DNA of 64,000 nucleotides from positions 61,752,001 through 61,816,000 of the forward strand of contig CM034546.1 of NCBI GenBank assembly GCA_020055645.1, read 5' to 3'. Made by a program: the position numbers and the translations under genes. The stretch comes from Tomocerus qinae (taxonomy: Eukaryota; Arthropoda; Collembola; Entomobryomorpha; Tomoceridae). Positions 33,360 to 43,300 of the stretch are shown here, in pieces (within the stretch, counting starts at the first letter, position 1; the number at the start of each line of letters is the position of its first letter). The notes below the pieces were generated by a model that made no database searches, was not told where the DNA came from, and saw nothing but the letters and a program-made list of their open reading frames with translations.

Positions 33360-36300
33360 ATGTACAAAATTATACACTTCCTACTACTATTTTTGACAGT
33401 CTACATGTGTACTACAGTAAACGGATTCTCACCCGATAGGGTAATTGTTCCATAATATATAATTTTTATCTAGTTTTCTTTAGATAGTAATAAATGTTTA
33501 ATCCTCAACTTTGTAGATACATACAAAGGAGATGTACAGAAAAATAGTGTGGAATTTATTCGGGCAAGGTATTTTCCTACATAATATTTGGCAATAATAA
33601 ACGATGTTTTTGTGTCATGTAGTATGTAGATAATTATCTTTCCGTTTCCTTGTGCAATGATTATTGCTAATTAACCTCTAACCTGAAAGTTATTTCAGCT
33701 TAATATGTTGGAAACAACAATAGAATTTGATTGAAGGGTTTTTTTTATTTCCCAGATAATTCAAATAGTTTGCATTCATCAAAGGAAAACAATCTTCATA
33801 TTTCTACTTCTACCATCAATGGAAGTAGTAATGGGATTCTTAGAAAACGTCGTTCCTCTAACTCGATACAAGAGTTGTTTGTTGCAATTTTGAAAGTACC
33901 GAGAAGAAACAAAGTCATTTCTGAAGAAGATAGACTTGAAGAAATTGAAGATATTCTCAGTGGAGGAGAACCAGACCTTGTAAATGCTAAAGATGTTAAC
34001 AACAATGGCAGTACACTCCTTCATGTAGCAGTAGATCGCAATTATTCATTAATCATCGACTTTCTATTAAAGTCCGGAGCAAATCCAAATCTGAAGAATT
34101 TCAAAGGCGACACACCAATAGCACTTGCAGGACTACAAAATCCCAAAAATGACACTTTAATTGAAATTTTAACACTGAGCGGAAAAAATCACCCGGAATC
34201 AAACGAACCTGATTGTGAGCAAGATCCAAGTCCAGAAACATCCAAGTCGACAAATGATAAAGAATGCACTTCTATAGAAGGTACATTTAAGTTACTAAAT
34301 CAAGGTAATGATTTAATTGAACTTAGCGAACAGAAAGACATTATTTTATTGCTTGGCAATACAGGCTCAGGTAAATCCACTCTGACTCAATTCATAGCGA
34401 CTGACAACAGTAATCTATTTTCTGTAAAATTAAAAAATGGTAACTATATCATTCAAGACACGGGAAATAAAATTAGCAGGTCCACGACTAAATCTAAAAC
34501 AATATTTCCAGAGTTGGTAATTGATCGTAATAGAAGTGCAGCTTATTATGATTGTCCTGGATTCAGCGACACTCGCTCAACGAGTATAGACATTGCTGCG
34601 AGTTATTTCATTAAAACCGTTGTTGATTCTGCTGATAGTTTAAAAATGGTTTTTGTTGTCAGTTATCCATCAGTTCGAAAAGGCGTTGACAGAAAATCCT
34701 TCATGACTTTAGTTAAACATGCTGTAGCATTTATTAAAGACGTTGACAAATTCCAAAACGGCATTTCAGTTGTAATTACGAAAGTTTCTAATTATAATGA
34801 TGCTGGGAACCTTCTCACTGACGAGGAAATTATTAATGGGATTGTGGAATTTTTGGAAGATGCAAAGCAACAAGAAGTGAAAGAACTGGAAAAATCGGGG
34901 AATAATAGTGTATTAAGTGGAAATTCTTTTTCCAAAAAAGCTATTAAGTTTATAAGCATTCTTTTGACGAAAAAAGGTGGTACCTACTCAAGGATAGGAA
35001 TATTTAGAAGGCCAAATAGTTGCGGAGTCTTAAGTAGAATACCTCTTTTGAAAAATGGTAGAGACAGAATAGAAAAAATTATTTGGGAAGAAACAAATTA
35101 TATAAGTAAGTCCAAAAATGACTTTGGATACAGTATTTCGGATAGCTCTAAGAACGACGTAAACCAATTGGTTGAAAACATAAACAATAACATCATTTTA
35201 ACTATGAACAAAATAAAAATGGAATTGGTCAGGCACCATATTGAAAATTTGAAAACCCTTAAAAGATTTACAGATCTAAGTGATTTGTTGTACCAAGAAT
35301 ATCGGGACATCAGGTCCAATTTAACAGAAATTAGTGGTAACGAATCCACAAAAGAATTCGCCGACAAAATGTTACCAACCTTAAACAATAGTGGTAGTGT
35401 AAAAATCATTTCGGAATTACTTGAAAGTATAATAACTCAGGGTAAATACTTAGAATTTCTTGAACTTGTGAGCGAGAAAACGCTTGCAAGGCGTCAATCA
35501 GAATGGAAAAAGCCAGTTGAAGAATTCTTAGTGATATTAGAAGAGTCAAGTAATTGGTATCAATTTCTCGTTAACCTTTACAATGAGTTGTCCAGTTTCA
35601 AGATACAATCAAATTTGACATTCATACAAAACGCTCCAGAAATTAGTCCCTTTGTACCAAATAAAACGTTATCTCAGTACAATGTTAATTTTTTAAAGAC
35701 AATTTATGGTTTTCAAAGAGTTGAAAATTCAATCCTAAATTCAGTTATATATGAAAAGCTTGTTTCAATTGTAAATTTTACGCTAAAAACCCCACTTGTT
35801 ATTAAATCTTGTGAACATGATAACAAGTTAATTATAAAAGGGAACTTTATAAAAATCAGCGAAGTAAATCGAATACGATTTTCAACTTGCTCGGAAAATA
35901 TAAAATCCATAGAAATATATTCATTAGATACTGTATTTGTAGATGATAATTTGAATGCGAAGGGCAAAAAGTTGTCTGTTGTAATTATGGCACTTAAATG
36001 GGTGATAGAAGGCAATAGAACCATATTGTTGGATGGTACACCAGGTGAAACTACAGTTGATTTAGACAGTAATGCTAATAGTGGTTCACTTCAGTATAAT
36101 CATTACGGAATGAATGGAAAAGATGGGAAACCAGGGCAACCTGGAGGGAACGCGGGATTTTTTTACGGAGTAGGAAAAACATTTGTCAACGGACAGCATT
36201 TAACAATCAGTGCCAATGGGGGTGACGGTAGTTCAGGGCAAAATGGAACGGATGGTCGCAGAGGAAAGGATGGTGAAGATATGACTTGGGAAAAATTACC

Positions 36301-37885
36301 AACCGCTGCGGGTTCTTGGGAGGGCCATGAGTATGAAGAAATAGAAGGGACGCTTTTAGTAACAGTTATTGCTAATGGACGTGACTATAAATTTTTTGGG
36401 AAACCAGGAGAGGGAGGTGGTTGGGGAGGTAATGGCGGTAAATTTGGGTTAGGCGGAAAAAATGGTAGTATATCTTTGATAAATATTGGAACAGATGAAT
36501 CCAGAGTACATTTACTAAGTAAAATAGGAAATAACGGTTTAGGTGGAAAAGGTGGGAAAGGTGGTATAGGTGGGCAACATGGGATGGATCTCAAAGTAAG
36601 GTGGATTTCATTGCTTCCTTTCGCTTTCGTACCGGTGTTTGACAATAATTATCCGGATCCAATTACAAATACCTCAATAGCAAGTACAGGAGGTGATGGG
36701 GCTGACAATTACAATGATAAAGGTCAGGAGGATGTTGATAAAGCAGTCTCAGAAATTGATCGCTTACAAGCGATTATCACTTACAAAATGTGGTTAATTC
36801 AAAACTCAGATGTACATCCATTGTCCAATTATATACATGAATTTTTATTGCAATTAGAAAATAACAGCAGAGTGAAGGAAGCCTATAATACCTATGGGCT
36901 ATTTGAAGAATTGTATCATTTAGAAAATTTATATGCCACATCAAAAAATTCTCAACGATTGCTTGTACAATATCAATCTTTACTGAGAAGAATAAAACAA
37001 TATTCAGGAATTCTTAAAACCGACAAAATATCTGAATACCGAAAGGCTCTAGCTTACCTTTATACAGCCACTTTATGTAAACTGTGTGCTCTGAAACAAT
37101 CCTCAGGTTTAGGATTAGTTACAGATATCCAGGGCTACCTCCAGTTTGTCACTAATAGCATAGAAGAACTGAAGAATAAAGAAAAAAGTGTTGTTGTTAG
37201 GGGCCATAGTAACAATTACAAGACGGCTATCGATAAAAAAATTGAGGAGGGATTACAAATCATTAGTGAGTCGATTTTGCCTGAAATAAATTTGATTGAA
37301 CAGAAAATAGATGACAAAGTACAGTTGCTAATTAACGAAACTTTGAACTTGATTACAAAATCAGAAGAGCAGAAGAAAGAATATGAAAGAAAACAGAGAG
37401 AATTAGCAAGCTCACTAGTTTTACGAGGATTTCTCAGTGTTTGTAAGGTAGTTGGTCAGGGACTTAGCTTTTTGGGTCCTGAATGTGCAGCAGCAGGAGC
37501 TATTATTGGAGGAGTTAGTTCTGTAACCGAATATTTTGGTCTTGACAACGCAGTTTCCTTAGGCAAGCCGTTACTGCTACCATTAGGAGTAAAAAATTTG
37601 GTTTCAAATGTGGAATATCAGATAAAAAATGATAAAGAAAAACGATTAAAAGTACTAGCAGCTCAAACAAATCTGATATCCAAAGTTGTCAGCAAATCAA
37701 CAGCAGAAAATTTAGATGATCTCAATACTGAAATCAATACTCTAAAGAATCGTATTGAAACTGCAAAAGTGGAATTAAATTCTCCAGATACAGAAGTTGA
37801 GCCAACAGAAAATGTTGAAGAGTTAGAAAAAAGTCTTGATAATGCACTAAAGAAAAAGACTGCTGCTTTATCCCTAAAAAAGTAA
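33360..37885 (+). CDS. Ankyrin-repeat/GTPase/glycine-rich large protein with signal peptide
   Basis: Exons 33360-33440, 33517-33568 and 33756-37885 join in phases 0 and 1 and encode 1420 residues. Exon 1 reads as a signal peptide (MYKIIHFLLLFLTVYMC...). Then come about two ankyrin repeats (120-176, with GSTLLHVAVDRN and GDTPIALA), a P-loop GTPase (G1 GNTGSGKST at 245-253, G3 DCPGF, G4 ITKVS near 380), a helical stretch, a collagen-like glycine-rich block (about 826-990, with GKDGKPGQPGG), and a long coiled-coil tail with a hydrophobic segment near 1276. The G motifs place it among AIG1/dynamin-like GTPases; I cannot name the family. A signal peptide before cytosolic-type domains is odd. The stop TAA (37883-37885) is followed in the same frame by the next ORF. 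Confidence 0.75.
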
Positions 37886-37921
37886 ACTACAGAGGCAAAT
37901 GCAAATAAAGCTTTAAAAGTC

Positions 37922-39337
37922 ATGGGGACAATCAATAATGTTATTAAAACGGTCGACGTAGCTGTGGACATTTATGGTAAATATAAAAATGATGTCAATA
38001 AAGTAGAAGAGATAGGAAAAAGTATTGCAGAAGCCGAAAAAAATACGCAGCAGCTAAAAGAGTATAAAAAATCAATTCATGATAAGTTTGAACCGCTAAT
38101 AAATAATGTACAGAAAGATATGAAAAATGTTCAGCAGTCCCTAGAAACAAAGTCTAAAATATCTCTTCATGTCAGCAAATGGAATGTACAAAGTACACTT
38201 AAAGATGTGAAATCGCAGATAAAAGAATTCACAAATGGCTATCAAATGCAGGAAGATATGTTAAGCATTTTTAACAAGTTGGACGAAGGGATGACAGTTC
38301 TTATTGACATTTATGACAGAATGGAAAATTATCAGGAACAAAAACAATTAGCAGATTACATTGCAGATGTAAATTCAGCTGGGTCCAATAGAATCGTAGT
38401 TAACGATCCGCGTTTAAAAAATGCAATAGTCAAACTGGATTTCACAATACAGTCGAATATTTTTCTTGGGCAATATGAAAATGCAATGCATGCAATTAAG
38501 CAATGGGTTTTCCCATTTGCAAATCGCTACATGGAAGAGTTCAAATTGCCTCCTGAGATTTTATATCCAAATCAAAATAATGAAACTTCTAAGGAAGTAA
38601 TGATTAATGTGGGAGTTGATAGAATAGAAAAATTGTCGAGAAAATTACAAGAGTACAAATCTCAAGTGATTAAAGGGCAAGATGAATTTACACACAAAAG
38701 AGAATTCTCAAGTAATTTTGTATCCACCCAACCATTTTTCGTTTGGGAAAATATTCAATGGAGGCACACAATATCAAAATTACTTGCTGGCGGTGTAGTT
38801 GACCTTAAAGCTGATATAACTAATGCCCCGATTAAAAATGCAATTAAATGTACACTAATTGAAATTAATTTTAAGGCACAGAATTCTACCTTGCAAACTG
38901 AAATTCAAAATCAGTTAAATCATTTTGCTGTAAATATGACTCACATGGGGAATGCGCATTATAGATTTAATGATAAGTTCTACTTGACTTTTGGAGAAAA
39001 TCAAACCATTCACTATAATTTTGAAAAAGATGTAAAAGGTGAACGGGTTTCTAAAAATGATGTCTATGAGAAAATTCGAAAGGGTGATGCTTTGTTAAGC
39101 CCTTATGCAATGTGGAAAATACAACTTTACAAAGCAACACCTTCCGCAAGTTTCAATAATTTGAAACAATTTGAAAACATTGTGGATTTAGAATTGGTTG
39201 GATTTGGATCTTATGTTCCTCATGGTGTCAACTTGGCTAAACTTAATCTACAAGATTATTATGAAACTGATGACACGATAATTGACAAGCCAAAAGATTA
39301 TAATACAGGTGAAGATAATGAGTGTATTGTACAGTAA
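37922..39337 (+). CDS. Coiled-coil protein ORF in frame with the upstream GTPase ORF
   Basis: The ORF encodes 471 residues from the ATG at 37922. It is in the same reading frame as the ankyrin-GTPase ORF, from which a single TAA and 36 bp separate it, and the frame between stop and ATG is open. The first 200 residues are heptad-rich and continue the coiled-coil style of the preceding tail; the rest is a mixed fold with a SPYAMWKIQL segment and acidic end. No signal peptide, membrane helix or known domain is seen. The only good polyadenylation signal (39482) lies after it, so both ORFs probably share one mRNA. It may be the C-terminal part of the upstream protein reached by read-through, a separately translated protein, or the result of a recent nonsense change. 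Confidence 0.7.
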   Translation: MGTINNVIKTVDVAVDIYGKYKNDVNKVEEIGKSIAEAEKNTQQLKEYKKSIHDKFEPLINNVQKDMKNVQQSLETKSKISLHVSKWNVQSTLKDVKSQIKEFTNGYQMQEDMLSIFNKLDEGMTVLIDIYDRMENYQEQKQLADYIADVNSAGSNRIVVNDPRLKNAIVKLDFTIQSNIFLGQYENAMHAIKQWVFPFANRYMEEFKLPPEILYPNQNNETSKEVMINVGVDRIEKLSRKLQEYKSQVIKGQDEFTHKREFSSNFVSTQPFFVWENIQWRHTISKLLAGGVVDLKADITNAPIKNAIKCTLIEINFKAQNSTLQTEIQNQLNHFAVNMTHMGNAHYRFNDKFYLTFGENQTIHYNFEKDVKGERVSKNDVYEKIRKGDALLSPYAMWKIQLYKATPSASFNNLKQFENIVDLELVGFGSYVPHGVNLAKLNLQDYYETDDTIIDKPKDYNTGEDNECIVQ

Positions 39338-40367
39338 TATATACTGTGGTATATGGTATTTGGTGATGCTTTATACAGGATTAATTAAAATTATTGATAA
39401 TAATGTTAGCATTACTGTTAGTAATACAATTATAGTAGTTTATTGAGTATATATTTCAATTGTAAATATTTATAAATTTAAAATAAATTAATACCTTTTC
39501 CCTGTTTTAATACTTTCCACTAAAAAAATAACTATATTATGCTTACTAAGAACTAAGTTGTAATTTAGTAGCTAGTGACAAACTCATTGGAATTCAATTT
39601 CTATTAAATTGGAGTCTAAAATATTTGTTGGAGAAGAAAAACTAATAAAGATTAAAGAACTGCCAAATTTAGCTTTCTGGGATTGAGTCCTCCTGAAACT
39701 CTGCATTATTTCTTTTAAAAAAATAGTAAACATACTTTAAAGAAATGTGCCATATTTTTATTTCAATGTGCAATTTAGATTATTATATTATTTTTATTTA
39801 TCATCGTGAAATTAGAAACAAAATGTATTTGCTAATGAAAAGAAACTTTTCTTTCGCATTATCTGAAAAATACCTATTTCCATCTGTAAATGATTAATGG
39901 TTATCCTGAATGTAATTTGAAATACTACTCAACCTACAAATGCATTCGAAATATACTACTTACACCATTTTGAGTGTAAACATTACAAAAGCCAAGCCCA
40001 CTGTTCTTTCCACTGTTAGCACACTGTTCCCTATAGCGATTGTGAGAACAAACTATGTCAACTTTTAATGATAAAAACGTATTACGATTACTTCTAAATA
40101 AGTTAACAAGTCTGTATCTTGTTTACTTTATGCCACAAATAGTATGACCAACATAAATTTATCAATTTTGAATTATGCAATAAAACCTATGGCCTATGTA
40201 ATGGACTTTTTAGTCCACTTAATATTTTGGTGATTTAGGGTTTTGGACACTTTAATTTTCAACATAAGAATGTAGCGTAATAAACATTGTTTCAAGATTT
40301 TATATATACTACATCAATAAATGAAATTATGTCAGTAGAGACCAATTTCTTTGAGTTGAATGCGTTA
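39338..40367. other. Intergenic between convergent genes
   Basis: About 1 kb between the ends of a plus-strand and a minus-strand gene. AT-rich, with the polyadenylation signal at 39482-39487 and no other recognisable structure. Confidence 0.5.
39482..39487 (+). terminator. Polyadenylation signal after the GTPase/coiled-coil locus
   Basis: AATAAA 145 bp after the stop of the second ORF. An AATAAA between the two ORFs (37904) lies within coding-like sequence and is less likely to be used. Confidence 0.5.
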
Positions 40368-43300
40368 TCAATAGCAAAGAGCTGAAATATCGACTTCCAC
40401 GTGACTAGGAAGCCCAATTGGATTGATGATAAGCTTTTGCTTCCAATCATTGGGATCTTCAGGACACTGTCTAAGGGTCACTTGCACTTTAAATGTTACT
40501 GTTGCACTATCCGGCAAATCACATTTGTTCGTTTCCAACTCGACTTCTCCTGCACATTTGGAGAAATATGTTACTGTTATATCGTCAGTCAATTCCGTTG
40601 CTTCAAGCTCCACTGTTGAACTGAGATCTTTGTATACTTCCTTAATGACTGCAATTATATTTGAAGAATCGCTGGTCAGATTAGCTATTTTTGATGATTT
40701 TAATTGCTGTGATAAATTTTGATAATATCCTGTAGCGGAGCTTGTGGCTGCAAAAACCGCAGTGATATCATTTTGATTAAGAATTGAGACTAGCTGTGAA
40801 ATGGATGGATAGTCTAGTCGGGCATCTTCTGTGTATCTGCCTTGTGCATTCAAATGGCATTCCCCATCAAATGGTACCAAACCACTAGCCTAAATAGAGA
40901 AATTACAAATAAAAACAAAAATATTGAATTACGTAAGCCGAGATAAATATCCTTACTGTCTGTAACTCAACGAATAAGTATATACTTTTCAATTATACAT
41001 GAATATTTTTTAATGGTAACTAAAATGATAACTTTAACTTTAGTTTCGGCTAAGCTGCGATTTTACCAACTATAGTAAACAACAGTTAATTAATAAAAAG
41101 CGATAATTAAAAGTTTTTTCTTACCACGCCGTCCCCAGCCTTGTGAAAACCAGCGTCGGTTGTCAACAGCAAAACTCGTCGTGATATACTTCTCCAACCG
41201 ATTTGGGAAATGCAACTACCAATTTGAAACAAAGCGTCGGCGGCTCCTTCAAAAGTATCTCCCCCGTTTAAAATTGGTGTTGCGTTTATCGTGTCCCTGA
41301 AATTTGATGTTTGGTTGGAAATCGGAAGATGATTCCAGAAACTGTAACTAAAATTGAAAATTTTTTGCTTTTTAAATAGCTGCCAATTATCTCGTAGGGC
41401 ACACATATGACTTTTGTATGAACGACTTTAAGACAGAGTATGACCTATGATGTGTCATACAATTTCAAATTAAAAAAATTATTATTAATTAATATTTACG
41501 TAAGTATCGTTTAAACTTAAGTAACCCAGTAAGTAGTAAAATTCATACTCATTAGACGATCCTAATGGGGAAACAGGTTTGTCAACATAAGCTCCAAACC
41601 CGATTGCGTAGTCTGGACTCATTTCTTGCACAGCTTCTATCAGTTGTGAGCTCAGAGCAACTAAATTAGCTTTATCGTCTGACATCGATCCGGAGAAATC
41701 CATTAAGTAATATAAATCTATGGGATGATGGGCCAGTTGAAATGTGACTGAGAAGTTTTTTTTCATGCCAGGTAATAATGGAAGCTCTATTTCAGGAAAT
41801 TCCACCCCCGGATCAACAATCACTTCCTCTTCGGGTTGATCAGGGTCGTAAATGTCGGTACAGTTATTACTTTCTGTATTTTCCACTGAGTCACATTTGA
41901 AGGGTTTCTGTAAGCAGAGAGTACAGTTGGTATTTGCACTGCAGTCGACGGGACTTGAAGTCTGACATTGACGAGCTAAAAATTTGCAAAGTTTTCTTTT
42001 TAATCATTTATTAATTAGTGAATGAGTTTCCTTAGGAAATGGTAGTCTAGCAAATTTTGAAGTTCATAATAATGTCCCTGTTGAAAAATATTTCTAAATA
42101 TTGAAAAGTGCAGCCATATGAATTGTTTTTTGGTATGTCACCGTGGCCCAAGATCCCTATATGTCAGATCTAATCCTAAATAAACTAAAATACAGAGTAA
42201 AAATATAAGAATTTTAAGTTAATTTGAAAGATGATACGTTTTAGTTGATCTTTGAGGAGTTAGATTCAAACCATTGATATCTAACTGCAAAATAATCATA
42301 AAATGAAAGCAGAATAACGGTTGTATTACTTTTTAACTTGCAGCTGTTCATTTCATGTTCATAGATATAACCGATTTAAAGAAATAATTTACGTTTAGTG
42401 TGAACCTATTTATATAAAAAATTGGGAGTCTGGTTGTAGCTGGAGTCTGGTTGTAGCTTTGTTAGAGAGAGGTACGTGTGCTGTTTCGTTCCGATAAAAA
42501 ATTGAATTTCTGGAGTGAAGAGTGATTCTCGGATTGTGAAAGTGGTACCAATTTGGACTGTATGTGGAGCTGGGCCCGAAAAAAATCATCATTTATAGTC
42601 AAAAGTAAGCTATTTTTGTGAAAATTCGAGTTTTTTGGGAATTGCCATGCCGTCGGTTTGGAAAAAAATTGTCTCTGTTCAGTGAGATACAACGGCCTTG
42701 CTTTGGAAGTCATGATAGTCAAATTAAACTATGCAGATACGTTCCCTCGATCTAGCATCGCATGAACAGCACATGTACCTTCTAACTTAACGCCATAAAA
42801 TAGCAGTGAAGTATAAGCACAACCAGGCTCCCCCATCCAATTGCACTTGGATTGGGTAGAAAACAGCACGAAAGGTATTTATGTTAAGAAAATTTTGTTA
42901 TCTCTCGTTTATAAAAGCTTTCATTATCAATAGCTGATGTTTTGTATATATCTATATTGATCAAAGTATGTAACTGCGTATACTATAACTATAACTGTAC
43001 AGATATAGAGTAGTAGACAGGTACGACTAGTAGTAACAATTTTTACTTAAAAATGTTTTAGTTGAAAACTCCGCAAAAGTTAAATGTAATGGCTAAGGAA
43101 AAAATGCGGAATTAGTAAACGGGGTTCAGTAACTTGTTAATCGAAAATTCTACAACCAAAACGTATAGAAATTTGTAACAGGCAGAATTAGTAGATGAAA
43201 CATTACTTTACTCTACGAAAATCGCCCGAAAATCTGTGAAAGTATGTGAATAGTAAAGTGTATAATGAAATGTGCTTTATCTTATAGTAATACTGTATAC

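Noticed and set aside
33721-33755. TTG at 33731 as the start of the large GTPase ORF
   Set aside because: The stretch is a polypyrimidine tract and AG acceptor; two upstream exons supply an ATG and signal peptide in phase.
36385-36645. Minus-strand proline-rich frame
   Set aside because: Antisense of the glycine-rich block in the GTPase gene.
37883-37893. An 11-bp GT...AG string over the TAA, possible mini-intron
   Set aside because: Far below any workable intron size; it is entered as an in-frame stop instead.
41485-41548. Extension of integrin exon 3 to a GTAAAT donor at 41503
   Set aside because: That donor is phase 0 and does not fit the next exon, whereas the AATGA|GTATG donor at 41549 gives the correct phase and restores the integrin alignment.
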